DNA of 64,000 nucleotides from Diaporthe sp. PMI_573 (taxonomy: Eukaryota > Ascomycota > Sordariomycetes > Diaporthales > Diaporthaceae). Below the pieces are notes generated by a model. It searched no databases. It saw only the letters and a list, made by a program, of their open reading frames with translations, and was not told the DNA's origin. The stretch covers positions 2,604,001 to 2,668,000 of the forward strand of contig JAJTUP010000001.1 in NCBI GenBank assembly GCA_021399435.1, in the 5' to 3' direction. How positions within the stretch are numbered: position 1 is the first letter of the stretch; each line of letters begins with the position of its first letter. Of the stretch, positions 1-10,455 are shown in pieces. Made by a program: the position numbers and the translations under genes.

Positions 1-980
1 CTAAGAACTCTGATATTTTCTCATCCACTTTCAGGCATCATTTTGTTCTGACAGGTGACACATGGTGCACCTAATGATGACAACCTGTTTGTAAGCGGCC
101 TGAGTGCAAGCCACACCACCTGTTCACAAGCCCTTCAACAAACACTCCTGTCGTCGCCAACTACACTGCCCAGCTGGCTTCAAATGGGTTGGCCCTTCTT
201 TGTCTGACGCCCCCTTGCTTTCAAGTAGCGTGGACTGATTCCAAAGGTACCAAGGGTCGATGCAGGCTTACTTTCTGTCAAGCTGTCCACCTCACTGAGA
301 TCCTGGCACTGAGTCTCCTGCCTGCCTCATTGGCTTGCAGCCGCACTCGTTTAGTCTTTCCTCAAAACCATTCCTCTGTTTGATAGCACTCGGTCTATTT
401 GGGCTTACCTAGTCGTGGTGGGTTAGCTGGAATGGTGGGTTGCAGGTATGTGGACAAGCACGCATTTGAAGCCATCATTGCTGACACCCTGTATTAGCTT
501 TAAACCTGACAATCACGCCACATACACAAACAAAGCTGGCAAGATGGATGAAAAGTGCATTGAAATGTCCAACCTGGATCCAAGAATGAAAGGTCTTGCG
601 GACCTTCAACTGAATGATGAACCTCCTGCTCAGGGCATTGGACCCTAAGCCAAGAGCCCCCAAGGTCCTGTGAGCACGGCTCTTGGCCCTGAGATGGTGG
701 CCATTGGTGCTACCTATACTTTGAATCTTCTGCGAAACAAAGGCGGCGAAAATGGGTCTCCATGCCACGGATGGGGTGAGGCCAAGCCCAGTCATGGACT
801 CAATGAGACGGCAAGGCTGAGTACGGTTGCAAGGGGAATGTGCCGCAAACCAGGCGAGGTGCTTGCCTTGTGCCTTGAGGTCCAACAGAACAGCTTGACA
901 GCAAAAGACAACATCAGGTGTACAGAATAATGCTCAACGGGAATCGCCCACTGCACGAGAAGGCGGAGATGCCCTTCTTC
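1..980. other. gene-free stretch at window start
   Basis: No reading frame here has convincing coding character: the longest is 136 codons, on the minus strand, with low-complexity content and no recognisable motif. It may be intergenic, or the 3' side of a gene outside the window. Nothing further can be supported. Confidence 0.4.
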
Positions 981-982
981 CC

Positions 983-2101
983 ATGGAACAAATGTTCAGA
1001 AGTATGTATATCGTGTTGATCCATCCCTTCCTGAGAACACCTTGCTCGGTCCACTCACAATGCGGCAGGCTTCTACAAGAAATGCATGAACGGGATGAGA
1101 AACCCGACCTCTTGCATCGGCTGAAGAAGTCTGAGCCAAGCACGGCTCTGAAACTTGCAATCAGGCAAACGACCCAACAACCAAACGGCAATCAAGAGAT
1201 CCTTCTGCCCTTGAAAGACCACATTCGAATACTGGAGCGGTTTGACCAAAAGAAGAACCAGTGGAAGAACATGAAGAACAAGCCTTTTCTTCCAGCTGTT
1301 GAAGCGCTCAGCTACTGTCTCACCTCGAGCCTCGACCCTTTTCGAATACCAGTCATCCGAACGACATTGAACAATGAGAGTGTGAAGAAGAGATAGGAAT
1401 AATTCGGATCACTCACATTAGGATCTGGTTCCGCGGTATTGGACACCAGCAAGGCACGAAAGCTGAAAAAGGAAGCGAAATGCCTTTCCTGGGCAGTGCA
1501 TTACTTATCCAGATGCAATGGATCGTCTGGTCCGCGCCTCGAAGATAGGAACAATCAATTCATGGTGGCCGGAAGAGATGCAGGACCACAGGGAACAGAA
1601 GCACCACAATGGGCTCACCATTAATGCCCATATCGAAGCGATTTTGGGTCAGAACTGGGTGGATCCTCATGTATGTTGATGCTGATCCCCTTGCATTTTG
1701 AAACAACATGACCGTCTTGTTGCTAATGCCACGCCGAAGATTGAGGCCCCCAACGCGGAACTACCAATTTTACGGTGTCTCCAGACCATTCTGTGGCACT
1801 TGCGCATTCTTTCCTGCGCAATTCATTCGCCACCTTGGGGGCCGACCACGCCGTGCTCGACCGTCTCATACCAAGAACACACGAGGCGTACTCGATTTGC
1901 TGCATGCCACATGGCGCGAAACCGGTTGTGGTCGAGAGGGTGGCTTCGGATCTGAAGATGGAGGTAGGCAATGCCTTGAAGGAGCCGACGGCGCAAGACT
2001 TCTTCCACTCCCCGGCAAAGAGTGCGTATGGCCAACTGCGTCCCAAGCCCGATCCCATTGATTCGCAAGCAGCGTCGGGTACCTGTTTCAAACATGTGTG
2101 A
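983..2101 (+). pseudogene. decayed or unresolved coding patch, family not recognised
   Basis: Several plus-strand stretches read like protein but sit in different frames with stops between them. One is 983-1396 (Lys/Gln-rich C-terminal half). Another, about 1480-1671, reads ...DAMDRLVRASKIGTINSWW... and continues to ...GLTINAHIEAILGQNWVDPH before a stop. A third, about 1748-2101, contains LAHSFLRNSFATLGADHAVLD and then ...SICCMPHGAKPVVVERV... to a TGA. Between the second and third lies an intron-like string: gtatgt at about 1672, gctaatg at about 1720 and cgaag at about 1738. The flanking frames do not join cleanly and no good ATG leads in. I do not recognise the family. It could be a real gene with badly resolved introns, or a relic. 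The lack of a continuous model and the frame changes favour decay. Confidence 0.3.
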
Positions 2102-3717
2102 GCTGTGGTGGCCAGCACCGTTGCTGATCGCTTCAAATCCATGCGGCACGGCAACAACCACGCATTATCGCCCATATAGTTGGCTTTGAGGCGTTTCGTT
2201 GGGAGTTAACTGTGCTGTGGTGCACGTTGCTCATTGCCCAACTACCATTGTTGAGGAGAGCTTGTACTATAAATTCGAAGAGAAAAGAGAAGAGAGGAGA
2301 AGAGAGAGGGGGAAAGAAGGAAGTCAAAAAAGTCCGAACCTAGTCAGGGTTGGGTTCTCCTGCCTCTACTTAGAGATATAGCAGCGTTAGACTTTCCTGC
2401 CTAAGCACATAAGAATGAACAATAATCCCAATGCATCAACGATTTGTATTTCGAAATATAACTTTTGTAGCATCCTCTCACATGGCGTCTACACTCAATC
2501 CACAAGCTTATAATTTGGAAAAGAGATTGACTCTTGAACAGAAGTAGCAGTTTCGAGGCTGACATAATTAATGCATCTCGCAGCGCTTTCAAGATCACCA
2601 AAAAGACCAGTAGAGCAACTACCCAATATACCTTACAAGTCCTACACATGTTTTAAGAGCCATTGCTGATGTCAAATGCTGTTTTAGCATCAGGATGTCC
2701 AGCTTCAACTTATATTCTACAGCAGTAGCTCAAGTGAGGATCAGCCGTGTAGCTTTGCAGCGAACACGTGCACCGGATACCATGAAAGATACGTAAGGTG
2801 GGTGCAAATTTAATATCATGGAATGAGATGAGATCGATGAGATCGGTGGGATGAGGTGAGATGTATTAGATAGACAAGATGGAATAAATGAGTGTCAGTT
2901 ACACTAGAAGCAGCAATCATTAGAGACCACGCAATCGTGCTGCCAAGACCAACCCCAGTTGCCGAGACTTCCCGGCTTATGAGGCACTGCCGGTGAGTGG
3001 TACCGACCACCACCTCCTCCACTACCGCGCTTCCCACCAGGGTACCTAGGTGCGAAACTACTGCACGCCGGGCACGTTGGCGCAGTTCCTTCTCAACACC
3101 AGCGAAAACCGCTCCAGCACCATAAGGCGCGGATTCGTGAAGCTTCACATATCGCTGATTGCTGCTAGCCGGTTGCTTGCTCGTTCCTCCCCGCCGGGTC
3201 TCCCCAGGCAATTGGGGTCCTTGGGTGATCGGCAGACCAATAATGCAAGCGCTTTGCGGTCCACGCCCTACGTAGTCTCTGTACGCCGGTTGTCCCTTCA
3301 CACCGATTCTCCACGTGGGGACCCTCTCTCGGTGGTTCCTTCGATTTCCCTCTCCCTCGTCCCTTTCCCGGGTGAACAATCAGCTGTCTCCCCAGGTTGG
3401 CAAGTGCCTCCTTCGAGCCCGGGCAGTTTCACGGGGCCGTCCCCCTTTTGACATGACCGCTTTGTTTGGAAACGAGGCTGCTCTGTGGCAGGATCCCCAA
3501 GCAGCCCCCGCCAGTTTTTCGAGTGACATTCCACATTCCTGGCGTAGAACACGCTTTTTCACTTGGTCAACCAGAATAAACAAGAGGGTGTCAATTAAGC
3601 CCATTCATCACGTGCAGCATCCCTACGAGCTTGAGAATTGTCTCCTTCCATTACTGTCACTACCTGCAGAGGCCACTCTGTCCGACGCTGTCCTCCAGAG
3701 ACAGTCCATATCCCACA
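2102..3717. other. intergenic, polypurine tract, upstream of the DUF3605 gene
   Basis: There is an A/G-only tract at about 2276-2325 (gaagagaaaagagaagagagg...). The minus strand at about 2960-3180 keeps an open frame with a protein-like stretch (RYVKLHESAPYGAGAVFAGV and following), but I found no start, motif or splice context, so it is not called a gene. The last few hundred bases should hold the promoter and 5' UTR of the gene at 3718. Confidence 0.4.
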
Positions 3718-4461
3718 ATGGGTAGCTACTCACACCCCGACCAGCTGCCTTACTGGCAAGTCAACATCCACCCCGAGGACCGCGAGCAAGAATGCCCAGA
3801 ATTCCTGCGCGACGCCAGCGACAAGGACGTCCGCATCATTGGCACGCCCGACGATGAGTACCGCGTGCAGACATGGCCGCAGGTGGTAGACATCATCCGT
3901 ACGGGAAGGCTTGCCGATTTCCAACGGTGGCCGTCTGACCTGCGAAGATACCGCAAGTACACCTGGGAGCTCAAGCGCAACCATGGGAGCGTCATGAACT
4001 TCATGTTGAAGGAGAGGCTGCGCTGGAACGAGCCGGTCGTGCCTCTGGGTAGCACGCTATTCGAGTGCCAGGAAGACTTCGAAATTTTGATGAACGACTG
4101 GCCCTATGGACTCGATAAACGCATCGCTCATCTGGTGGTTTGGACGAAATTCGACCTGCCAGACGACCGCGAAACCGAGGCTGAGATCGAGACGTTCGTG
4201 GACAAGACTTTCTTGCCTGGTGTGTCACGAGACAAGGTCAGTGACGATGTGCCCCTGGCAGGAGAGGAGCTTGAGCTGACGTAGAAACCATAGTGCATAT
4301 GGTTCAAGAACCCGCCGAGTCTCAAGTCGGTTCACGCTGTGGAGCACTTCCACGTCATGTTGTTCAACCCCGATCCGGACTTTGTGCAGCATGTCACCAA
4401 AGGTGACGTCCCTCGCTGTCAGCGAGGCAACCCAACGAGCAATGAGGCCAGGACAATATGA
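3718..4461 (+). CDS. DUF3605 protein, N-acetylglucosamine-induced protein 1-like
   Basis: The model has two exons, 3718-4236 and 4294-4461, joined across a 57-nt intron (gtcagt...catag) in phase 0, giving 228 aa. The ATG at 3718 (context cacaATGg) was chosen because the family N-terminus [13 protein letters not shown] starts there; the frame stays open upstream but that part looks like 5' UTR. Recognisable DUF3605 features include the [18 protein letters not shown] opening, the [11 protein letters not shown] block, FMLKERLRW, the NDWPYG motif, and after the intron WFKNPPSL and VEHFHVMLF. Proteins of this family are annotated in yeasts and moulds as N-acetylglucosamine-induced (Ngi1-like); their biochemical role is not established. 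No signal peptide or membrane segment is visible, so it is probably cytosolic. Its 3' end faces the FolB gene only 84 bp away. Reading through the intron would give a 189-aa truncated protein lacking the conserved C-terminal block. Confidence 0.88.
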
Positions 4462-4545
4462 ATCGTCCGCCCGTTGGATCCTGCGATTCTCCCCTGCTTA
4501 GGATCATGGGCTGGCCCCACCGAGGTTCCGGTACACTCTTACAGC

Positions 4546-5539
4546 TTAGCGGTGTGACCGGGTGCCGTTGATGACCGGTGCTGAAGCTCGGACTTCGATG
4601 ACCGGGCAATCGGCAAAGGGGACAGCGGTGGGCTTCTCCATGCTGACCTTGACCTGCCAGCCCTCCTCGCCCGTGTAGAGCTCGTCGGGTTTGGGCTTGA
4701 AGTCTCTCACGATGGTGGTGGTCAGGTGCGCACCAAGGGCCTCCAGCGTCTCAAAAGAGGACTTTTCCAGGGACTGAAAGACGGTAAACATGAGAAACAC
4801 TTTCAATAGAGGGTAGACAGTCCAAGACTTAGACATATAGAGGGGTACGTACCTGGACTAGAATCTTCTCCAGCTCGCAATAGATGTCCGGATAGTAATC
4901 AAGCCTGTCGACTTCCACATCGACGACGACAAACTGCTTCGCCTGCCTCTCGTTGATGTTGACCCCTATCAAGGTAGGCACTCTGATCCTGTGAAGCTTC
5001 AGGCAGAGGCCGTACATGGACAGGGCGGACGGGCCGACGGTGAAAGGGGCATAGACGTTGGAAGCAGTCAGGCTGACGGCCTCGCCCAGGAGCGAGGCCT
5101 TGGGCAACGAGACCGTCAAGGAGATGAACCTGAGACGGGAGCGGTCCAGCAGTGGGGCGGCCTCGGGCTCGGCATCGGTGCCGTCGATGTTGCGGCCGGT
5201 GAGGACGATCCAGATCATCTCGAGCAGGACGCGCAGGTCGATGTTGGGGGCGAATTCTTGGGCGGCGTGGTCGTTGGAGCGGTCGACACAGGCCAGGATC
5301 AGCTTGCTCAGCTCTCCGTAGTGCACCGTGTCGCCGCTGGTGACATTGTCGGCGGTTGCTGCGGAGGCGAACGGGCGCGAGAAGTGCAGCTCGGCCGACA
5401 CCAGCAGCGGCTGCTGCTGCTTGGCCCGGCCCCAGGCGTCCTGCGGCCCCACGACGGTGGTCTGGAGGTTGCGCACGCGCACGACGGCCAGGGGCTCACC
5501 AGCGGCGTGGCGGACCGTCCAAGAGGAGCGGAGGCTCAT
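4546..5539 (-). CDS. tandem FolB-domain protein, dihydroneopterin aldolase-like
   Basis: Two exons on the minus strand, 5539-4853 and 4773-4546, are separated by a 79-nt intron (gtacgt...ttcag) in phase 0, giving 304 aa. The N-terminal half (about residues 15-110, VVRVRNLQTTVVGPQDAW... HYGELSKLI) and the C-terminal half (about residues 175-270, LHRIRVPTLIGVNINERQAKQ... LEALGAHLTTTIV) each look like a FolB fold. The second keeps the GVNINER stretch matching the GVxxxER active-site region of dihydroneopterin aldolase. That enzyme cleaves dihydroneopterin to 6-hydroxymethyl-dihydropterin and glycolaldehyde in folate synthesis. In most fungi the activity is the N-terminal part of the trifunctional Fol1 protein. 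Here no pterin pyrophosphokinase or dihydropteroate synthase follows, so this is a stand-alone FolB pair. Whether it is catalytic or a divergent paralogue cannot be told from sequence alone. Confidence 0.85.
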
Positions 5540-7257
5540 GATGGGATGGGAAAGGGCGAGAGTGGGTTGGGGGCGAGGTGGTGCTCCGCGAGCGAGACCA
5601 AATCTGGGACAGGGCGCTGACGACGCGGCAACCTTGAACCTTGAGCAGCCTCGGTCAACCGCGATGTAAACTACTGGGCCGTGTATGGACGGATAGACTA
5701 TGTTTCTTCCAAGACGGCTGAATGTCGATCTCAGAAGAGGCTGATGACCCGTGAGCGTGAATGCTGCCCAGGGATGGATCGATGATCCTTGAGGCTCGAG
5801 ATGTTCTCAGGGTTCAGGGGTGAGTGGGGACAAGATTTTGGTGGTGCTGCGGGTGTCGGTGCGCGAATTGGTGGTTGGTGGTCTACTGCTCAGGGACGCT
5901 CTTTCCACGCGAAGGTAATTTTCCCGGAGCGGATCATTTCCCAGTTCATATTTCCCCCCAAGGTTTGTTCAACGACAGGACATGGCCCTTGACCACAAAC
6001 TTGCGATTTTCCATGGTCCTCAAAGCAGCCTCGCATATGATTACCCCCGGCTCACATTGCCCGGTATCCCGAGCCCCCTCACGCCCCTTGGGCCCCCTTC
6101 ATTAGACTAATGAGTCTCTTTGCTTCACCGTGCCACGGACAAGATGCATGCGTGCGTCCTGAGAGATGTACGCAGCCGCTGGCAGGCGAGGCAGCAAACC
6201 AGCAAACCAGCAAACCCCGGCTTATCTTCGGGCGACAGGACTGCAACCACTTCTGCCTGTTGTAATATACTGTAATGACATGCTGCGTCCTTGGCAGACA
6301 CAACCGTTCAATGCCATTCCATTGGTCACCTTCAGACCTTGAGTCTCGAACGGTCTCGAGCCTCTTCATCTATACGGATTTATGCCACGTCGCTGGGCAG
6401 AGTGCTTAGCAGAAGATCACCACGAGGCCCAGAAGCTGGTCTCGCTGCAAGATTTGGTAGGGGATAGACATGACTTCTGGGCAGCAGCTGGGCAGACATC
6501 TCGGCACAGGTCTTGATGACCACAAGCTCATAATATCAAGGCTTGTCTCAGAGACATTGTGGCGTGTTGCATGGCGCCGGCAGACCCCAGATTTTATCGA
6601 CCGGGAACGTTGCGGGACGACAAGCCCATCTGGCCTTGGCGGATGGCGACTTACGTTTCAAGTGGACACAGCGCGGTAATGGGCACTCGTCCTATTCGGG
6701 CGTTGTTTATATGGCAGATGACTTCTCGGTCACTATGCCTCCGAGCCGCTTAATTTATCTCGCCTTGGTGTCCCGGCCCCTACTCATACGATCGGCAATG
6801 CATGCGCCTCGAGAGAACCTCCCTCCAATCGCAACGATCCCAGCTCCTCCATCCGGCCCAGCCCACGCAGAGTCTCATTCCACTGCCATATGCATCGCCT
6901 ACCACTGCAATCTGCGCCAGGCTGGCCCTCATGGGATGTCACCCCCTAGCCGTCTATCTGGCCCTTGATCCTCCCAGACTGTGTGGGGGGCGCTGCCTGC
7001 TATCGCGTCTTCGGCGTCATCGTGGGCGAGTCACGGGCCACGGGAAACCCATGCATCTCGCGCCGGACAGCGGCTGTGGCTGCGCTTTCTCCACATCCTC
7101 AACGACCTTGCCGACGGGGTGGCTTTCCGTTGTTTGTGGGGATCGACAGCTGACAGAGCTGGGTGGGCAGTTTAACCTTCGGAACAGAAGGGCCATGAGC
7201 CGATTCAAGCTCAAGGAAAAGGGGTCGACGGGGATGTGGTCATCAACTATTCACAGG
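5540..7257. other. long intergenic region, upstream regulatory DNA of the GH7 gene
   Basis: No supported gene in about 1.7 kb; the open frames here lack motifs. It is shared upstream sequence for the FolB gene (leftward) and the cellulase gene (rightward). Two GTGGGG hexamers at 6983-6988 and 7136-7141 match the CreA carbon-repressor consensus SYGGRG, which would suit a cellulase promoter, but such short sites also occur by chance. Confidence 0.45.
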
Positions 7258-7265
7258 TATATAAG
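7258..7265 (+). promoter_or_regulatory. TATA box of the GH7 cellulase gene
   Basis: TATATAAG lies 155 nt upstream of the GH7 start codon, followed by a C/T-rich leader at about 7318-7400. Strong TATA boxes are usual for highly inducible secreted hydrolase genes in filamentous fungi. Confidence 0.65.
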
Positions 7266-7419
7266 AACAGCATCACAGCTTTGGATCTGAAGGGGTTAGT
7301 CTTTGGCATCATCAGCAGCTCTCTCCTTGAGCCTCTCTTGTTCACTTCTCTGTGAGAATTCTTTGCCTCCTGGTTTGTTCTTCCATACCGGTTTTCGCTT
7401 CCACCGTCGGTACATCACG

Positions 7420-9131
7420 ATGTATCGATCAGCTGCGGCTCTCTCCTTTGCCTCGGTCGTCCTCGGCCAGCAAGGTAAGCCCCTCGTCAAAATTAACTGT
7501 TTCAATTCTCCGAGACGTATGCTAATGCTTAACAGCTGGCACCAGCACGCCTGAGGTTCACCCGGCCCTGCCGATATCAACATGCACTGAGTCCGGCTGC
7601 ACCACAGAGGACACCACGGCCGTGCTTGACGCCAACTGGCGATGGGCTCACAACACCGGAGGCTACACGAACTGCTATACCGGAAATAAGTGGGACGCGA
7701 CCTTGTGCCCTGACGGGAAGACGTGCGCCCAGAACTGCGCCATTGATGGCGCAGAATACGAGGCCACCTATGGAATTACCACCCCGGAATCCGGTGCCCT
7801 GAAGTTGCAGTTCGTCAAGACCAACACCAATGGGAAGAACGTCGGCTCCCGCCTGTATCTCCTCGAGTCCGAGACCGAGTACAAGATGTTCAACCTGCTG
7901 AACAAGGAGTTCACCCTCGACGTCGACGTGTCGAACCTGCCTTGCGGGCTTAACGGCGCTGTTTACTTCGCCCAGATGGACGCCGATGGTGGCCTGTCCA
8001 AGTACGAGACCAACAAAGCCGGAGCCAAGTACGGAACCGGCTACTGTGATGCCCAGTGCCCCCAGGACGTCAAGTTCATCAACGGCGAGGCCAACAGCCA
8101 GGGATGGAACGGAACGGACGAGAACTCGGGCGTAAGCATCATTCTTCTCTTTCTACGATTCTCCGTCTTTCATTTCTTGGATTTCCCACACTGCAACACT
8201 TTGGGCTCCGTAGCAAGTGACTAACACGTATCAGACGGGGCAATACGGGTCCTGCTGCCCCGAGATGGATATCTGGGAGGCCAACCTCGTCTCAACCGCA
8301 TACACCCCCCACCCCTGCTCCGTCGACGGACAGACGCGGTGCGAGAGCGACGTGGACTGCGGCGCAGGCGACAACCGGTACGCGGGCGTGTGTGACAAGG
8401 ACGGCTGTGACTTCAACTCGTTCCGCATGGGCGACGAGACATTCTACGGCACCGGCCTGACCGTCGACACCTCCAAGCCCATCACGGTCGTGACTCAATT
8501 CATCACCGACGATGGTACGGACACCGGCACCCTGTCCGACATCAAGCGCTTCTACGTCCAGGACGGCAAGACTATCCCCAACTCGCTGTCCAGCGTCGCC
8601 GGCGTTGACGCCACCAACTCGATCACCGACGGCTTCTGTGAAGCACAGAAGACCGCCTTTGGCGACAACAACTACTTTGCTACCAAGGGAGGCCTCGCGA
8701 AGATGGGCGAGGCCCTGAAGAGCATGGTCCTGGTTCTGTCTATCGTAAGTCTCAGCCAGATATTATCGTCATGGTTCAGTCATAGCACACCCCCCTTTCA
8801 CACCCATCTCCTGCCACCACATCACCTTCTTTCATCCCCGTCTCCGGGCCACAGCTGGGGACATATCCCACGATCACTATCCTCAGATTTCAACCCCATT
8901 TGAAAATATCTACAAAATCTAACGTTGAAAACACAGTGGGATGATCATGCCGTATCTATGAATTGGCTGGATAGCTCTTATCCCCCGGACAAAACTGGCC
9001 CTGGTGTTGCCCGTGGGACTTGCGACCCGGCCGCCGGCCTGCCAGAGACCGTCGAGGCAGCTCACCCAGACGCCAGCGTTGTTTACAGCAACATCAAGTT
9101 CGGCACTCTGAACTCCACCTTCACGGCTTAG
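7420..9131 (+). CDS. GH7 cellobiohydrolase (CBH I type), secreted, no carbohydrate-binding module
   Basis: Four exons, 7420-7474, 7536-8131, 8235-8744 and 8937-9131, with introns of 61, 103 and 192 nt and frame kept throughout, encode 451 aa. Residues 1-17 form a signal peptide, probably cut before QQAGTS, which leaves an N-terminal Gln as in other GH7 enzymes. Family marks are LDANWRW near the N-terminus, the tunnel segment [17 protein letters not shown], the catalytic block EMDIWE (nucleophile Glu227, Asp229, acid/base Glu232, preprotein numbering), and [13 protein letters not shown]. The loops favour a processive reducing-end cellobiohydrolase over an endoglucanase. The protein stops at ...[15 protein letters not shown], the usual end of the catalytic domain, so the Ser/Thr linker and CBM1 of Trichoderma Cel7A are absent. 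It should act outside the cell on crystalline cellulose. Regulation by carbon source is inferred from the family and from possible CreA sites upstream. Confidence 0.95.
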
Positions 9132-9400
9132 AGAGGGTTGTCGACTCAAAATTGGGAAGGCAAAGAAGATGATAGACTCAGCTTCATAGAGACCGGGTTC
9201 GGGCGCTGGAGGAACATAGAGATATACACGTTGACAAGAGGCTTCTCATCAAGGAAGGTGATAGACTTGATGTCTCTGCTGCATCCGGCCAAGCTTTTCT
9301 TTCTTGTACATAGTTGGACCTTTTTTCATATACTTCAACACTGAACATAAATGCACATATCCTTTTCTGGCCTTAAGTGGCGACGGCCTGGACTGTCTTG
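9132..9400 (+). other. 3' flank of the GH7 gene
   Basis: A/T-richer sequence with aataaa-like strings (for example aacataaatgc near 9346) is likely the 3' UTR and polyadenylation region. There is no gene in it. Confidence 0.4.
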
Positions 9401-9529
9401 TCTGGAGGCAGGGCTGGCTGATTTGCTTCATTTGAACCGCGCTTTGTAGCAACGATAAGTGACAGGAGATGCGGACGGCAGAGAGGGCAGTGACCAACTA
9501 TCCGGGGCGGGGGGGGGGGGTTGTGAGAA

Positions 9530-9995
9530 AAACTAGATGGAGGATAAGTCGCACAGGCGACTGAAGCAAAATAATTTCCACCTTGTGGATGCTGTTCGTG
9601 TCCTTGCTGCCGTGGAGGACAACAAAGGGCCACTCACGCTCGTTCTATTCTCTCTCAAGCTTGTAAAGGCGGATGGGGAGATGTTGAGCGAGCTCCTTGC
9701 ACTTGGCCAGACCCTCAAGCAGCAGCTCGTTGTGGTACTAAGTGGCCAAAGTGGCGGACTCGTCATCGCCAAGAACTACCGTGTCAGTTGTTGGTGTGCA
9801 GGTTCCTCGGCAAGGGACTTCATCTTGGCCTGGAGGTTCTCAATGTGTGGTAGGCAATCCTGCAACATGAGGTGAAAATCAGTAGGTCCCGCAGAGGGAG
9901 GTAGCCTTCCACTGCGAAAGTGGCTGACCGGCATTTTTGGGCAGGTGGATGAGGCAGTCCTTGGTGACGTGCAGGGCATCACATACATCATTACA
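9530..9995 (-). pseudogene. decayed paralogue of the 10.46-11.35 kb relic
   Basis: Read on the minus strand from 9995, the frames give DALHVTKDCLIHLPKNAGQP and ...QWKAT, then after a frame change TDFHLMLQDCLPHIENLQAK, then after another change TTDTVVLGDDESATLAT-stop-YHNELLLEGLAKCKELAQHL... LERE-stop-NEREWPFVVLHGSKDTN. Two in-frame stops are TAG where Gln (CAG) would fit, as expected from C-to-T change. The order of blocks matches the relic next door: DCLxHL, WKAT, TDFxLxxxxxLPxIxxLQ, then Leu-rich helices. The original function is not recognised. A 12-base G run (9509-9520) lies just beyond its 3' side. At least two frameshifts plus two nonsense codons make a functional product unlikely. Confidence 0.6.
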
Positions 9996-10320
9996 GTAAC
10001 ACAGCCACATACTCGAAAAAGTTCAAAAAGGTCATTATGGAGTCCCTATGGCTTGCTTATGTTCGACCCGGTTACCTCCACAGGAGGTTGTCTCACAGGA
10101 GGTTATCCCATACGAGGTTATCCCATACAAGGTTATCCTAGAAGAGGTTATTATAGACGGTAATCCTAGGAGTATAGGATGTTACACAGTGAGTACTACC
10201 TAGGTGCTTTGCTACATATATACTGTGGCTGTGTAGCAGACACCTAAGCAAAGCTTGTTGAATGAGGAGTAGTATAAACAACTACAACATGGCAGCTGTT
10301 GTTGATGCATTCAGTCAAAA
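9945..10320. repeat. 15-bp tandem repeat plus inverted repeats, possible mobile-element remnant
   Basis: From about 10070 to 10160 there are six degenerate 15-nt units, each starting ggtta or ggttg (ggttatcccatacga, ggttatcccatacaa, ggttatcctagaaga and so on). Directly after comes an imperfect palindrome, gtaatcctaggag/tataggatgttac, at about 10160-10185. A second inverted repeat at about 10198-10250 pairs ctaggtgctttgctaca with tgtagcagacacctaag. The block separates the two related pseudogenes. It resembles debris at the end of a transposable element, but no terminal repeat pair, target-site duplication or transposase was found. Confidence 0.5.
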
Positions 10321-10455
10321 AGATTGAGACTTGTGCTTTGGAAAGCAATTGGGGCGGAGCATATATTGTCTCAAAACTAATTATACGGCAGAGCTTTAAG
10401 TTACGCTACCCTGGTACTATCTGATGGCTCTGTCCATTGCATGAGCGATAAGCAT

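Noticed and set aside
4991..5620. 209-codon plus-strand frame opposite the FolB gene
   Set aside because: Gly/Glu-rich antisense shadow of the FolB exon, which has clear family features.
6983..7141. CreA sites as firm regulatory calls in the GH7 promoter
   Set aside because: Two SYGGRG hexamers are not enough above chance; noted within the intergenic entry only.
10180..10320. Possible solo LTR beginning tgttacac
   Set aside because: No matching end, no target-site duplication and no primer-binding site could be identified; kept only as a repeat region.
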